Shown here: in pieces, positions 26,291 to 37,020 of the stretch
Numbering within the stretch: position 1 is the first letter of the stretch
Layout of the letters: every line of letters begins with the position of its first letter
DNA from: Sphingomonadales bacterium
GTDB lineage: Bacteria; Pseudomonadota; Alphaproteobacteria; Sphingomonadales; Sphingomonadaceae
Assembly: GCA_027488785.1 (NCBI GenBank)
Contig: JAIYAY010000018.1
Coordinates: 62,001-126,000, forward strand
Reading direction: 5' to 3'
Length of the DNA stretch: 64,000 nucleotides
Made by a program: the position numbers and the translations under genes
Notes under the pieces: generated by a model
Told to the model about the DNA's origin: nothing
Seen by the model: the letters and a program-made list of their open reading frames with translations, nothing else
The model's database searches: none

Positions 26291-28363
26291 ATGACCAAAT
26301 ATGTAACGCGCGCCGGAATTCGGATTGCAGAGCAGCTCGCCGAATTTGTCGAGAGCCGCGCCCTTGTCGGCACGGGCATAGCCGCAGAAGCTCTCTGGCA
26401 TGGCCTATCCGACATTTTAGGGCGCTTTGTGCCGCAAAACCGGATGTTACTGGCCAAGCGCGACGATATTCAGGCCAAGCTAGACGCATGGCATCGCGCT
26501 AATCCCGGCCCAATTACCGACATGGCAGGCTATCAAGCGTTCCTGCGCGAGATTGGCTATCTTGTCCCCGAGCCTACGCCTTTCCGTATTGGCACACAAA
26601 ATGTCGATGCTGAAATCGCCACGATGGCTGGGCCACAGCTTGTGGTGCCAAGCCTCAATGACCGCTTCGTCCTAAACGCCGCCAATGCGCGTTGGGGCAG
26701 CCTGTATGACGCGCTTTACGGTACCGACGCCCTTCCGGCGCCTGCCGCAAGGCCCGGTGGCTATGACACCGATCGTGGCAATGCTGTCGTTGCTTATGCG
26801 CGCCATTTTCTTGACGAGGCCATACCGGGTTGGCAGGCGGCATTGACAGGTGGCGACAATCCTTATTTCGTAACAAAGGCCCAATCAGGCGACACCTCGC
26901 GTTACCTGTTCCAACATCATGGCCTGCACATTGAACTATTAGTCAATCCGAAGCATCCTGTCGGTGCGACCGATGCTTTGCACATCGCTGATGTCATCCT
27001 TGAAGCCGCACTGACGACCATCATCGACTTGGAAGACTCCGTCGCAGCGGTGGATGCCGATGATAAGGTTGCCGCTTACAGCAACTGGCTTGGCCTGATG
27101 CGCGGCGATCTGGTTGCAAGCTTTGATAAGGGCGGCAAGACCGTCACCCGCGCGCTTGAAGCAGACCGCGTGTATGATGGACTAACTTTACCTGGTCGCA
27201 GCCTAATGTTTGTTCGCAATGTCGGGCATTTGATGACCAATCCAGCGGTATTGCTCGCGGATGGTAGCGAAGCGCCCGAAGGCATATTAGACGCTTTATG
27301 CACGTCGCTTTGCGCGCTGCATGATCTTAAGGGGCTTGGTACACATCGCAATAGCCGCATGGGCAGCATCTACATCGTCAAACCTAAAATGCATGGCCCA
27401 CAAGAAGCCGCATTCACCAATGATTTGTTCGATGCTGTTGAAGATGTGCTTGGTCTCGCACGCCACACCATAAAGGTTGGCGTTATGGACGAAGAACGCC
27501 GCACCAGCGCAAATCTTGCTGCATGTATTCATGCGGTCCGCAACCGAATTGTGTTCATCAACACTGGCTTTCTGGATCGCACAGGTGACGAAATGCACAC
27601 GGCGATGCACGCGGGTCCCATGATCCGCAAAGCCGAGATGAAAACCTCTTCTTGGATACAAGCTTATGAAGCCCGCAATGTCCAAATCGGCCTTGCCTGC
27701 GGCCTCAGCGGCAAGGCGCAGATTGGCAAAGGCATGTGGGCTGCGCCCGATATGATGGCCGACATGATGGTCCAGAAAATTGGCCACCCCAAGGCTGGAG
27801 CAAACACGGCTTGGGTGCCGTCGCCTACAGCCGCAACCTTGCATGCAATGCATTATCACCAGTTCGATGTGTTCGCCCGTCAGGCGGAACTTGCCAAGGA
27901 ACTGACGCCTGGCCTTGAGCCGCTGCTGACCATTCCTGTAGCCCCCGTTGGTCATAATTGGTCGGACGAGGATGTGGCGCAAGAGCTGGAAAATAACGCT
28001 CAGGGTATATTGGGTTATGTTGTGCGCTGGATTGACCAAGGCGTTGGTTGTTCCAAGGTGCCCGACATTCACGACATCGGCCTGATGGAGGATCGCGCCA
28101 CGCTGCGCATTTCGTCGCAGCATATTGCAAATTGGCTACTCCACGGCATTGCGACGGAGGCGCAGGTGGACGCAGCGCTTACCAAGATGGCAGCCAAGGT
28201 TGACACCCAAAATGCAGGCGATCCGCTCTACGAAAAGCTAGACGGAGCGAGCCTTGCACTACAGGCCGCCCGCGCACTGATATTCGAAGGCGTCATGCAA
28301 CCCAATGGCTATACCGAACCGCTGCTGCACAAATTCCGGCAGGAGAAGAAAGCGGAAGGCTGA
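26291..28363 (+). CDS. glcB: Malate synthase G
   Basis: The enzyme condenses glyoxylate with acetyl-CoA to malate in the glyoxylate shunt or glycolate use. The 690-residue length is that of isoform G. Catalytic landmarks are [19 protein letters not shown] (Mg-binding acid), [43 protein letters not shown] and the acid/base region in [14 protein letters not shown] lies seven bases before ATG 26291; the longer frame from 26240 adds residues that do not belong to the family. The gene is alone: isocitrate lyase is not in the window. Confidence 0.96.
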   Translation: MTKYVTRAGIRIAEQLAEFVESRALVGTGIAAEALWHGLSDILGRFVPQNRMLLAKRDDIQAKLDAWHRANPGPITDMAGYQAFLREIGYLVPEPTPFRIGTQNVDAEIATMAGPQLVVPSLNDRFVLNAANARWGSLYDALYGTDALPAPAARPGGYDTDRGNAVVAYARHFLDEAIPGWQAALTGGDNPYFVTKAQSGDTSRYLFQHHGLHIELLVNPKHPVGATDALHIADVILEAALTTIIDLEDSVAAVDADDKVAAYSNWLGLMRGDLVASFDKGGKTVTRALEADRVYDGLTLPGRSLMFVRNVGHLMTNPAVLLADGSEAPEGILDALCTSLCALHDLKGLGTHRNSRMGSIYIVKPKMHGPQEAAFTNDLFDAVEDVLGLARHTIKVGVMDEERRTSANLAACIHAVRNRIVFINTGFLDRTGDEMHTAMHAGPMIRKAEMKTSSWIQAYEARNVQIGLACGLSGKAQIGKGMWAAPDMMADMMVQKIGHPKAGANTAWVPSPTAATLHAMHYHQFDVFARQAELAKELTPGLEPLLTIPVAPVGHNWSDEDVAQELENNAQGILGYVVRWIDQGVGCSKVPDIHDIGLMEDRATLRISSQHIANWLLHGIATEAQVDAALTKMAAKVDTQNAGDPLYEKLDGASLALQAARALIFEGVMQPNGYTEPLLHKFRQEKKAEG

Positions 28364-28369
28364 CGGACC

Positions 28370-29323
<954 letters not shown>

Positions 29324-29477
29324 TTATTGTCTTTCTGATTCTATTGGAGGCTTTCATAGAAGCTGGCGCGGTGCTGGCCAAGTGCAGCACCTAACTTATC
29401 CCCATTAAATTAGGGCTTCACATGTTCGCAGGTGCAACCTATCAGACCGTCAACATTCAGAATGCAGGGAGCAGTTC

Positions 29478-29795
29478 ATGGCCAAAGTCACGGTAATTTC
29501 ACGTAACGGCGAAGGTCGCGAAGTCGAAGCCGAAAACGGTCTGTCGCTAATGGAAGTAATCCGCGACAATGGTTTTGACGAATTGCTCGCTTTGTGCGGC
29601 GGCTGCTGCTCCTGCGCGACATGCCATGTGCATATCGACCCTGCCTTTACCGACCTTTTGCCCAAAATGAGCGCGGACGAAGATGATTTGCTGGATAGCA
29701 CCGATCACCGCAATGAAACCTCACGCTTGTCGTGCCAGATCCCCGTCAGCGACGCGCTCGATGGCTTGATCGTGACCATCGCGCCTGAGGATTGA
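29478..29795 (+). CDS. [2Fe-2S] ferredoxin (adrenodoxin / FdxB type)
   Basis: A 105-residue electron carrier. The cluster cysteines follow the vertebrate-type pattern C-x5-C-x2-C: Cys40, Cys46 and Cys49 in [15 protein letters not shown], with the fourth, Cys86, in RLSCQIPV. An extra cysteine pair (Cys43, Cys44) fills the loop. Acidic SADEDDLLD supplies the partner-docking surface. Such proteins serve P450s, Rieske oxygenases or iron-sulfur assembly; none of these is adjacent, so the partner is unknown. A CCCTCC/GGAGGG hairpin at 29815-29834 follows. Confidence 0.92.
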   Translation: MAKVTVISRNGEGREVEAENGLSLMEVIRDNGFDELLALCGGCCSCATCHVHIDPAFTDLLPKMSADEDDLLDSTDHRNETSRLSCQIPVSDALDGLIVTIAPED

Positions 29796-29814
29796 TAAGC
29801 ACCTAACGTGACCA

Positions 29815-29834
29815 CCCTCCCGCTTGCAGGAGGG
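29815..29834 (+). terminator. Hairpin after ferredoxin gene
   Basis: CCCTCC and GGAGGG form a six-base stem with loop CGCTTGCA, 20 bases after the ferredoxin stop and just before the stop of the convergent NUDIX gene. No T tract, so only weakly supported. Confidence 0.35.
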
Positions 29835-29838
29835 GCAA

Positions 29839-30657
29839 TCATCCCCGCAGGGCGCTGCTGAGCGGTTCCTCAATCACTGGATATCCATGACCGTCGGGGA
29901 TACATAGCCAGCTTCCATCCGCGCGTTTGTCGATATAGGTCAGCACGGTCGACACAGGATGTTCCGCCGCATGTACAGCAGCAGCGTCAAAGTCACCGAA
30001 CATAGCGAGCCGTTCCAAATTGCGCCGCGTGGGGAAGATAATTTTTACCTGGCCTTGGTCGGCCTTTTCCAACACCTCTGCCGCTGTTGCCCAAAACAGC
30101 ATACGGTTCTCGGTCTGATCAACAGTCGCAATAGGCATGGTATCGCCTGCATCCACCAAGTAAAAACGCGTATCAAAAACGCGGCTAGCATTTTCAAAGG
30201 CAGGCGGTCGCCAGCGTGACCATGGCACAAGCCGTTCAAAATCTGGTACCCAACCAAAACGGTTGCAGACGGCCTGCAGGCTTTCGCCATCATGCAACGC
30301 CGCACGCGCCTCAACGCAGTCGGCGGCATCCGAAACGCCAGACAGCCCCAGCGCCAGCCCGGCCTCCTCAATCGTTTCGCGGATCGCCGCAAGCCGGGCG
30401 GCGGCCTCATCTAAAGGCAGGGACGAACACAAAAACTGCGCATAATCGAAATCGGCAGGGTCAACTTTACCGCCGGGGAAGACCGCAGCGCCGCCCGCAA
30501 AAGCCATGGCCTTGATACGCTCGACCATCAGCAACATAGGCGCGCCTTTACTCGGGTTTTTGCGAAAAATGACCATGGTCGCCGCAGGCGTTGCTATGGG
30601 AAGCGGTTCGCCGCTGATCGGGTGGTTGCGCAGTTCAGATTCCATCAGTTTACTCAA
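29839..30657 (-). CDS. NUDIX hydrolase (NUDT19-like, long insert)
   Basis: A 272-residue hydrolase of nucleoside diphosphates linked to another group. The Nudix box is recognisable but split by an insert: FPGGKVDPADF, then about 20 residues, then AAIRETIEEAGLAL with the R-E-T-x-E-E metal ligands. That split box and long C-terminal half are typical of the NUDT7/NUDT19 type, often active on CoA derivatives (family knowledge; substrate not shown here). The start may be residue 1 or residue 5 (MESELRN). Confidence 0.83.
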   Translation of the reverse strand: MSKLMESELRNHPISGEPLPIATPAATMVIFRKNPSKGAPMLLMVERIKAMAFAGGAAVFPGGKVDPADFDYAQFLCSSLPLDEAAARLAAIRETIEEAGLALGLSGVSDAADCVEARAALHDGESLQAVCNRFGWVPDFERLVPWSRWRPPAFENASRVFDTRFYLVDAGDTMPIATVDQTENRMLFWATAAEVLEKADQGQVKIIFPTRRNLERLAMFGDFDAAAVHAAEHPVSTVLTYIDKRADGSWLCIPDGHGYPVIEEPLSSALRG

Positions 30658-30833
30658 GCATGCTTTCGAACAGGTGAGAAGCGGAAAATCAACCTACCGT
30701 CATGACCGCGTTATCATTGAATTTAAATCGACATGCCGCAAATGCGAAGGGATGCAAAATACGGCAAAAGCCTGCCTTGAAATTCGATAATTTTTGGCCC
30801 ACGACCCAATCCACGCGCCCACTTGCACTTTTA

Positions 30834-30848
30834 GAACAAATCTGGAAC
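30834..30848. promoter_or_regulatory. LexA (SOS) box upstream of uvrA
   Basis: GAAC at 30834-30837 and GAAC at 30845-30848 are separated by exactly seven bases. GTTC-N7-GTTC (or its complement) is the direct-repeat LexA site of alphaproteobacteria. It lies ten bases before the uvrA start, where a bound repressor would block transcription. Confidence 0.88.
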
Positions 30849-30858
30849 AAGCTGAACT

Positions 30859-33831
30859 ATGTCACTCACCCACATCAAGGTGCGCGGTGCGCGCGAGCAT
30901 AATCTCAAAGGCGTCGATATCGACCTGCCGCGCGACAAGCTCATCGTCATAACGGGCCTGTCCGGTTCAGGCAAATCCAGCCTCGCCTTCGACACCATTT
31001 ATGCCGAGGGGCAGCGCCGCTACGTCGAATCGCTTTCCGCTTATGCGCGCCAGTTTCTGGAGATGATGCAAAAGCCCGATGTTGAGCATATTGAGGGTTT
31101 GTCCCCCGCCATCTCCATCGAGCAGAAAACCACCAGCCGCAACCCGCGCTCGACGGTGGCCACGGTGACCGAGATTTACGATTATATGCGCCTGTTATGG
31201 GCGCGCGTTGGCGTGCCTTATTCACCCGCAACCGGCCTGCCGATCACCGCGCAGACGGTCAGCCAGATGGTTGACCGCGTCATGGCTTTGCCCGAAGGCA
31301 CCCGCGCCTTCTTGCTTGCACCTGTCGTCCAAGGGCGCAAGGGCGAATATCGCAAGGAGCTCGCAGAATGGCAGCGCTCTGGCTACACCCGCGTGCGCAT
31401 CGACGGCGAACTCTACGCAATCGAAGAAACGCCCGCGCTCGACAAAAAATATAAGCATGACATTGAAGTTGTCGTTGACCGGATCGTAGTCAAGGACGGC
31501 ATCCAGCAGCGACTGGCCGAAAGCTTTGAGGCGGCGTTAAAGCTGGCTGATGGCCTGGCCTTTATCGACTTGGCAGATACCACCGTGGCGGAGTTGCAGC
31601 CCCAAAATGCCGATGGTGTGCCCACTGCATTTGGTGAGGCGCGGGCGACATTCACGCCTGCACCAACGAACGTCACGGGCGGCGCGATGAAAGGCACTGG
31701 CCTGCCTGCCAACCGCATCGTCTTCTCCGAAAAATTCGCGTGCCCCGTGTCCGGCTTCACCATCGCCGAAATCGCGCCGCGTCTGTTCTCCTTCAACGCC
31801 CCGCAAGGCGCATGTCCGGATTGCGATGGCCTTGGCGAACGGCAGGAATTTGACCCGCAATTGGTGGTCCCCAACGAACATCTCTCCTTGCGAAAGGGCG
31901 CGATTGTGCCTTGGGCGAAGTCCAACCCGCCAAGCCCGTATTATATGCAAGTGCTGTCCAGCCTCGCCAAGGCCTATGGCTTCAACCTTGATACCAATTG
32001 GGAAGATTTGCTCCCCGAACAAAAGCTCATCATCCTCCACGGCACGGGTGGCATGGCGGTAGAGCTAACCTTCAAGGACGGGCGCAAGGAATATACGGTG
32101 CGCAAGGCGTTTGAGGGCGTCATCGGCAATCTCAACCGCCGCTTGATGCAAACTGACAGCGCGTGGATGCGCGAAGAATTGTCGAAATATCAGACATCGC
32201 AACCCTGCGAAACCTGCCACGGAGCGCGGCTCAAGCCCGAAGCACTCAGCGTCAAAATTGCGGGCGTCGACATCGCCACGCCGACGAAGATGAGCGTGGG
32301 TGATGCGCTGGAGTGGTTCGGCAGCGTTGATCAGACATTGACCAACCAGCAGCAGCAGATTGCCAAGGCGATCCTCAAGGAAATCAACGAACGGCTTGGC
32401 TTCCTCAATAATGTCGGGCTGGATTATCTCAACCTCGACCGCACCAGCGGCACGTTGAGCGGCGGCGAAAGCCAGCGTATCCGCTTGGCAAGCCAAATCG
32501 GCTCCGGCCTTTCGGGCGTGCTCTATGTGCTTGATGAGCCCAGCATCGGCCTGCACCAGAAAGATAATGACCGCCTGCTCGCGACACTGCGCCGCCTGCG
32601 CGATCTCGGCAACACCGTCATTGTTGTCGAACATGACGAAGACGCCATTCGCACTGCCGACTGGGTGGTGGACTTGGGCCCCGGCGCAGGCGTCCATGGC
32701 GGCACCGTCATGGCCGAAGGCACGTTGCAGCAAATCCTGAAATCGAAAGACAGCCTGACCTCCGCTTATTTGAATGGCACGCGGGAAATTGCGGTGCCCA
32801 AGACCCGCCGCAAGGGCAATAAGAAGAAGCTGACCGTCCACAACGCCCGCGCTAACAACCTAAAGAATGTCACCGCGAGCATTCCTTTGGGCACTTTCTG
32901 TTGCATCACCGGCGTATCAGGTTCGGGCAAATCGAGCTTCACCATCGACACGCTTTACGCCTCTGCGGCCCGCAGCCTCAACGGCGCGCGCGTCATCGCG
33001 GGCGCGCATGACAAGGTCACGGGTCTGGAACATTGCGACAAGGTGATCGACATAGACCAATCCCCCATTGGCCGCACGCCTAGGTCAAACCCCGCGACCT
33101 ACACCGGCGCGTTCACCAACATCCGCGACTGGTTCGCGCAATTGCCCGAAAGCGCGGCGCGCGGGTATAAGCCGGGACGGTTCAGCTTCAACGTCAAGGG
33201 CGGACGCTGCGAAACGTGCAGCGGCGATGGCCTGATCAAGATTGAAATGCACTTCCTGCCGGACGTCTATGTGACGTGCGAGGAATGTAACGGCAAACGC
33301 TACAATCGCGAAACACTGGAGGTCAAATGGAAGGGCCTCTCCATCGCCGACGTGCTCGACATGACTGTGGAGGACGCGGTGGAGGTGTTCAAGGCCGTCC
33401 CCCCGATCCGCGACAAAATGGCGATGCTCGTGGAGGTTGGCCTTGGCTATATCAAGGTCGGGCAACAGGCAACGACGCTGTCGGGCGGCGAAGCGCAACG
33501 CGTCAAACTCGCCAAGGAACTCAGCCGCCGGTCCACTGGCCAGACGCTGTATATCCTAGACGAACCCACCACCGGCCTGCATTTCGAAGATGTCCGCAAA
33601 CTCCTCGAAGTGCTCCACCGTTTGGTGGAACAGGGCAACAGCGTGGTGGTCATCGAACATAATCTCGACGTCATTAAGACTGCGGATTGGGTTATAGATT
33701 TGGGACCAGAGGGAGGAGTCAAAGGCGGCGAAATCGTTGCTGAAGGCACACCTGAGGATATCGTTAAAGTCGCCGCATCCTACACGGGCCACTATCTCGG
33801 GCCGCTTTTGACCCGGGCTGGCAAGCACTGA
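30859..33831 (+). CDS. uvrA: Excinuclease ABC subunit A
   Basis: UvrA finds bulky DNA damage and loads UvrB. The 990 residues hold two ABC cassettes: Walker [15 protein letters not shown] and [14 protein letters not shown], signature [16 protein letters not shown] and [15 protein letters not shown], plus the zinc fingers (CPVSGF...[16 protein letters not shown]...CEECNGKR). A LexA box precedes it. Odd: the last roughly 140 bases (from about 33690) switch to AT-richer codons (GTT ATA GAT TTG GGA), unlike the GC-rich body, and a second, frameshifted copy of the same C-terminus follows the stop. The protein seems intact, with a plausible but exchanged tail ending LLTRAGKH. Confidence 0.97.
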   Translation: MSLTHIKVRGAREHNLKGVDIDLPRDKLIVITGLSGSGKSSLAFDTIYAEGQRRYVESLSAYARQFLEMMQKPDVEHIEGLSPAISIEQKTTSRNPRSTVATVTEIYDYMRLLWARVGVPYSPATGLPITAQTVSQMVDRVMALPEGTRAFLLAPVVQGRKGEYRKELAEWQRSGYTRVRIDGELYAIEETPALDKKYKHDIEVVVDRIVVKDGIQQRLAESFEAALKLADGLAFIDLADTTVAELQPQNADGVPTAFGEARATFTPAPTNVTGGAMKGTGLPANRIVFSEKFACPVSGFTIAEIAPRLFSFNAPQGACPDCDGLGERQEFDPQLVVPNEHLSLRKGAIVPWAKSNPPSPYYMQVLSSLAKAYGFNLDTNWEDLLPEQKLIILHGTGGMAVELTFKDGRKEYTVRKAFEGVIGNLNRRLMQTDSAWMREELSKYQTSQPCETCHGARLKPEALSVKIAGVDIATPTKMSVGDALEWFGSVDQTLTNQQQQIAKAILKEINERLGFLNNVGLDYLNLDRTSGTLSGGESQRIRLASQIGSGLSGVLYVLDEPSIGLHQKDNDRLLATLRRLRDLGNTVIVVEHDEDAIRTADWVVDLGPGAGVHGGTVMAEGTLQQILKSKDSLTSAYLNGTREIAVPKTRRKGNKKKLTVHNARANNLKNVTASIPLGTFCCITGVSGSGKSSFTIDTLYASAARSLNGARVIAGAHDKVTGLEHCDKVIDIDQSPIGRTPRSNPATYTGAFTNIRDWFAQLPESAARGYKPGRFSFNVKGGRCETCSGDGLIKIEMHFLPDVYVTCEECNGKRYNRETLEVKWKGLSIADVLDMTVEDAVEVFKAVPPIRDKMAMLVEVGLGYIKVGQQATTLSGGEAQRVKLAKELSRRSTGQTLYILDEPTTGLHFEDVRKLLEVLHRLVEQGNSVVVIEHNLDVIKTADWVIDLGPEGGVKGGEIVAEGTPEDIVKVAASYTGHYLGPLLTRAGKH

Positions 33832-33837
33832 GGCGGC

Positions 33838-33968
33838 GTGGGGCCGTCAGGCGACCGGGGGTCAACGGCGGCGAGATTGTCGCCGAAGGCACGCCGGAGG
33901 ATGTGGTAAAAGTCGCGACGTCCTACACGGGGCATTATTTGAAGCCAATGTTGGCGAAGGCGAAGTAA
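33838..33968 (+). pseudogene. Vestigial second uvrA 3' end (frameshifted)
   Basis: Right after the uvrA stop the sequence encodes another UvrA C-terminus. First GPSG matches the GPEG of UvrA in the uvrA frame, then after a shift of frame [19 protein letters not shown] and TSYTGHYLKPMLAKAK run to a TAA at 33966. Over 27 aligned residues, 24 are identical to the intact tail, while many codons differ at third positions. So it is a diverged homologous copy, not a recent exact duplication. It most likely is the original uvrA tail, displaced when another tail recombined in. Confidence 0.88.
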
Positions 33969-33978
33969 CCCAAACCCT

Positions 33979-33999
33979 CCCCATCGATTTACGATGGGG
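33979..33999 (+). terminator. Hairpin after the uvrA remnant
   Basis: CCCCATCG and CGATGGGG form a perfect eight-base stem with loop ATTTA. No T tract follows. It stands about ten bases after the stop of the remnant and may be the ancestral uvrA terminator, or part of the sphingomonad-type repeat that seems to fill 33979-34175. Confidence 0.45.
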
Positions 34000-34148
34000 A
34001 TGTGGCAGCCGGAACAGCTGACGGAAGGAGACAACGGCAGAACCCCGCCGAAATTCCTCTCCCGAGAGCAGTGCGTCCATTTTGTCTCGCACGAAGTCGC
34101 AAAGGCGCGAAGAAGGGCTGGCCGAAGCCGTTACCCTAAAAACACCCA

Positions 34149-34175
34149 CCGTCATACTGAACTTGTTTTAGGATC
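34149..34175 (+). repeat. REP-like element, left flank of the accessory cassette
   Basis: CCGTCATACTGAACTTG followed by TTTTAGGATC is a degenerate copy of the CGTCAYCCTGAAC..GTTTCAGGRT repeat found again at 37566 (inverted) and 47599. The CCTGAA/TTCAGG arms make a small hairpin. It abuts the stop codon of the 34176-34718 gene. Confidence 0.7.
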
Positions 34176-34718
34176 TTAATTCCGACCTTCTGCAGCGCTA
34201 TTAGCTATCAAGTTTTTTGTGAAGGTAATTGCGCCCTTTTCCCACAGATTTGCTGGCAAATCTTTCATCTGTGCGGGGCGGGTATCGTGATAGAAAGGTG
34301 TATCGGACCAGCCACACACAACTTCAATCTCAGTTGCATTCGCGATATCCCATTCTTCAAGCGCAACACCGCCGTTGGGATCAGCTGCGCCAGTCATATG
34401 TACAGCGCGAGCAGGCAATTGAAGTTCGATTTCGGCCGTAGCACCAGGATCGACAATGCGAAAGCGCGGCTCCACATGCGCAATTCCAGGGATTATCTGC
34501 CTACCAGCATCAGTCAGCAGCACTTGCAGCTTGCCTGACCCCGGATCAAATAATAGCCGGCGAACATCACCAATATAGTGGAGCGCGCGTGTATTGTTGT
34601 TAACGAAGCGTAATACGAGCTTCGTTTTGTCGCCCGCTTTTTCAAACGTCCTTACCTCTGCGACAGGCGGGCGGAATTCCCCACCTTCGTCCTTGCCACC
34701 AGATTTCGAATCGATCAT
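34176..34718 (-). CDS. Unknown protein, third gene of the cassette
   Basis: I do not recognise this 180-residue protein. It has no signal peptide or membrane segment. From residue 33 it looks like a beta-rich domain: KLVLRFVNNNTRALHYIGD, RRLLFDPGSGKLQVLLTDAG, then FRIVDPGATAEIELQLPA, a pattern common in immunoglobulin-like sandwiches (inference). The single conserved-looking cysteine is in EVVCGWSDTPFYHD. It lies 12 bases after the stop of the metallopeptidase gene, so the two are co-transcribed. A role as partner or inhibitor of the peptidase is possible but only a guess from position. Confidence 0.75.
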   Translation of the reverse strand: MIDSKSGGKDEGGEFRPPVAEVRTFEKAGDKTKLVLRFVNNNTRALHYIGDVRRLLFDPGSGKLQVLLTDAGRQIIPGIAHVEPRFRIVDPGATAEIELQLPARAVHMTGAADPNGGVALEEWDIANATEIEVVCGWSDTPFYHDTRPAQMKDLPANLWEKGAITFTKNLIANSAAEGRN

Positions 34719-34730
34719 CTTATACCTCGT

Positions 34731-36173
34731 CTACGCGGCCAGTTTGGCAATTGATGTGATCTCAGGAAATTGCTGTTTCAGTCTTTTTCGGAATTGCCGG
34801 CAGGCATCGGGCGAACGCATCACCAGACGCTCCAGTTCAGCCAATTCAATTTCAAGCTCGGCTTGCGATAGCGATGCCCAAATATGATCAACCGGCATTT
34901 TCGTGCTCCAGTCGTTCAATGCGGATTCCAGCTTCTGCCCAACCTCATCAAATGCCTGTCCATCGCGATGTGACTGTACAGCATCAGCAAGCATCCGAAG
35001 GGGGGCAATCAAAGCCCAATCGATATGGTCACTTTTTCGGGCATGTGTGGCAAGAAGTGACTGCATGGCATCAATCACTTCAACATCGAGTTGGTCACTC
35101 TCTGGAATCTCGCCCTGCCAGAGCCGTGCACTCTCCTGTAGATTGTTTGACAGCCGATCATCTTGATCTTGAAGCGCTGCCTGAACGGCACGGCCAAGAG
35201 CTGCCGCGTCTTGTTGATGCAATATTCGATCCCGCATCAACCCCAATATCACAAGTAAGGGACTGACGAAGCAGTCATATACCTTGCTCCGCAAATACTG
35301 ATTTTTCGCCATTAGCGTACATATTTGCGGTGAAAAAGCGTAATAATCCTGAAAGAAACGGGCGAAGAAACTGTGGCCAACTTCGCTTGAGCGCAAAACC
35401 AAATCGCGGAAAGAGCGCAACATCTGAACCTGCGGCGAGACAGGCGAGCCACTGGTAACAGAAGCAACGATACAACAAGGGGGGACGCGGCCGCCACCGC
35501 AAACCCCTCCACAATGAATGCCCGGATCGCGCAATACAGCGGCTACGCCGCCTGCATTTGCTACCTGAGTGCGGAGATCATTCTCATCCATTATCGCGGC
35601 ATTTTCTTCGGGTGATGATGGATTGCAAATCCCGCTCAACGCCAGCAGTCCATTGTTAACGATACGAAACGCGTGCGAAAGCTCATGATACAGGATGATC
35701 GGATTTGGTGTCTGTAGATCAAGCGTGCCGCCTGTGCCATTTCGCGCCATGCAATATCCCGCACCATTATTCTGCGTTGTGTCATAAATGATAAGGCAGT
35801 CATTAGTTCCATTCAGCGTGGCACCAGCCAAACTTGTATTATTCGGTGGCAGTGCAGTTCCCCCGACAATCAAAATCGAAGTGCCATCCAGCAACATAAA
35901 ATCGCTGCTGACTGGCAAAATGATCACCCGTACTGCCTGAGGGCCAGCGCCATAGTTAGGATTAAAGTTGGTATTGACCATCGCATCGATCCGTATCGGC
36001 GGGGCGCCTGCAAGCGTCCTGCCATAAGTGACCTGCTGCAAGTTACCGACAGCTGCATTGATCCCCAACCCTGTGTCGCCATTTGTAGCGACCGCAAGAT
36101 CTATCTGCGCCTGATTTGGATTCAGCGTTCCCGCGCCAGCACCTGAAGCGTTGGTTTGAATAAACAATGTCAT
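34731..36173 (-). CDS. Predicted zinc metallopeptidase (M91-like) with CFI-box-like domain
   Basis: A 480-residue cytoplasmic-looking protein. Residues 1-115 are Gly/Asn/Ala-rich (GAGAGTLNPNQAQIDLAV). Next is a gluzincin-type site: His163, Glu164 and His167 in IILYHELSHAFRIV, followed by Glu189/Glu190 and ENDLR (197-201), the order seen in peptidase family M91 (NleD-like effectors). Residues 233-305 (CCIVASVTSG, MLRSFRDLVLRSSEVG, FFQDYYAFSP) resemble the CFI-box domain, in which a C-F-I-A-T-A start and LR-FRD are typical. The rest is helical. I start at ATG 36173 (GAGG upstream); the open frame to 36416 overlaps the upstream gene and has no support. Substrate unknown. Confidence 0.8.
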   Translation of the reverse strand: MTLFIQTNASGAGAGTLNPNQAQIDLAVATNGDTGLGINAAVGNLQQVTYGRTLAGAPPIRIDAMVNTNFNPNYGAGPQAVRVIILPVSSDFMLLDGTSILIVGGTALPPNNTSLAGATLNGTNDCLIIYDTTQNNGAGYCMARNGTGGTLDLQTPNPIILYHELSHAFRIVNNGLLALSGICNPSSPEENAAIMDENDLRTQVANAGGVAAVLRDPGIHCGGVCGGGRVPPCCIVASVTSGSPVSPQVQMLRSFRDLVLRSSEVGHSFFARFFQDYYAFSPQICTLMAKNQYLRSKVYDCFVSPLLVILGLMRDRILHQQDAAALGRAVQAALQDQDDRLSNNLQESARLWQGEIPESDQLDVEVIDAMQSLLATHARKSDHIDWALIAPLRMLADAVQSHRDGQAFDEVGQKLESALNDWSTKMPVDHIWASLSQAELEIELAELERLVMRSPDACRQFRKRLKQQFPEITSIAKLAA

Positions 36174-36180
36174 GATGGCC

Positions 36181-36795
36181 TCAATGCGGCTCTTGTGGCT
36201 TGTCGACGGGCTTCGGCTGCTTGGGTTGCGGCAAAGGCTTCCATCCCTTGTCGTCAACCCTTGGTGGTTCGAACTTTGGTTTGGAGCAGGCTTCCGGGCA
36301 TGGCTCGACCGGCTCTTCAGGATGTGGACAGCATTCCTCCATCCGCTCCTCGATCGCAAGATGCCGGTCATAGTCGGCAGCCGCGTCGCTATGAACCCGC
36401 TCCTCAATGCCTTCAATGCGAAGGAGTGAGGTCAGGCTGGCTTCACTGAGTTCCAGTTGGCGGGTTAGCTTGCGTGTAATTCCGCAAAGCATTTCATTGC
36501 TATTTTCAAGCAAACAGATGATCGTGTCATTCTGTCTCGTCTGATGAATCTGCACCGCCAAAGACGCTTTGGATAGATTGATAAGCTGACTTACGCCCTG
36601 GCCTATATTTGAAAATCCGTCTTTGATATCAAAATTAATTTGGCCGAGAAGCGCGTTTGATACATCAATTTTCGACCCTACTGCCTTAACTTCATTGGTC
36701 GTATTATTTGTGTTTACTGCTGTTTCTGCTGTTTTGACAGAAATAGAGTCCAGTTTTGCATTAATCTGGTCAGCGACGTCTTGAATAGATGGCAT
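36181..36795 (-). CDS. Coiled-coil protein with Cys/Pro-rich tail, first gene of the three-gene operon
   Basis: A 204-residue soluble protein I cannot name. It opens MPSIQDVADQINAKLDSI and is largely predicted helical with hydrophobic heptads up to about residue 140, including NALLGQINFDIKDGF and GQGVSQLINLSKASL, which suggests a rod or trimeric coiled coil. Then comes MEECCPHPEEPVEPCPEAC, a cluster of four cysteines and prolines, and a Pro/Lys tail ending KPVDKPQEPH. GGAGG precedes the ATG with good spacing, and a strong promoter lies about 100 bases upstream. The next ATG follows seven bases after the stop. The tail could bind metal or be a flexible linker. Confidence 0.82.
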   Translation of the reverse strand: MPSIQDVADQINAKLDSISVKTAETAVNTNNTTNEVKAVGSKIDVSNALLGQINFDIKDGFSNIGQGVSQLINLSKASLAVQIHQTRQNDTIICLLENSNEMLCGITRKLTRQLELSEASLTSLLRIEGIEERVHSDAAADYDRHLAIEERMEECCPHPEEPVEPCPEACSKPKFEPPRVDDKGWKPLPQPKQPKPVDKPQEPH

Positions 36796-36904
36796 AAAAA
36801 CCTCCGTACGAAGCTTTCAATAAGCATCGTTCAAATTTACGATCCATCTGATATTCAATATATCAAACGACTCGAGCGGTGGAACCAATCAAAACTTGTT
36901 GTTC

Positions 36905-36933
36905 ATTATCGTTTTTACTATAGAAATTGTCAA
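36905..36933 (-). promoter_or_regulatory. Near-consensus sigma-70 promoter of the cassette operon
   Basis: On the minus strand TTGACA (36933-36928) and GATAAT (36910-36905) are separated by exactly 17 bases in AT-rich DNA. Transcription would begin near 36898, giving a leader of about 100 bases before the ATG at 36795. Confidence 0.72.
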
Positions 36934-37020
36934 TAGTAATTTGTTGATTTCATTACCAACTATCGAAAATTGCGCCGACATGGCCGTATTTTTACAATTT
37001 CGACTTTCAAGCAGAGTGAA

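Noticed and set aside
26132-26401. 89-codon minus-strand frame across the glcB start
   Set aside because: It overlaps the glcB ribosome site and coding region; no binding site and no familiar sequence.
32065-32841. 258-codon antisense frame inside uvrA and similar long shadows in glcB and the acyl-CoA dehydrogenase
   Set aside because: They are products of GC-rich codon use on the opposite strand of well-defined genes.
33994-34179. 61-codon plus-strand frame after uvrA
   Set aside because: It lies in repeat-like intergenic DNA and runs into the REP-like unit; no recognisable product.
36174-36416. N-terminal extension of the metallopeptidase frame
   Set aside because: The extra 81 codons overlap the coiled-coil gene on the same strand, are Arg/Ser-rich and lack a binding site.
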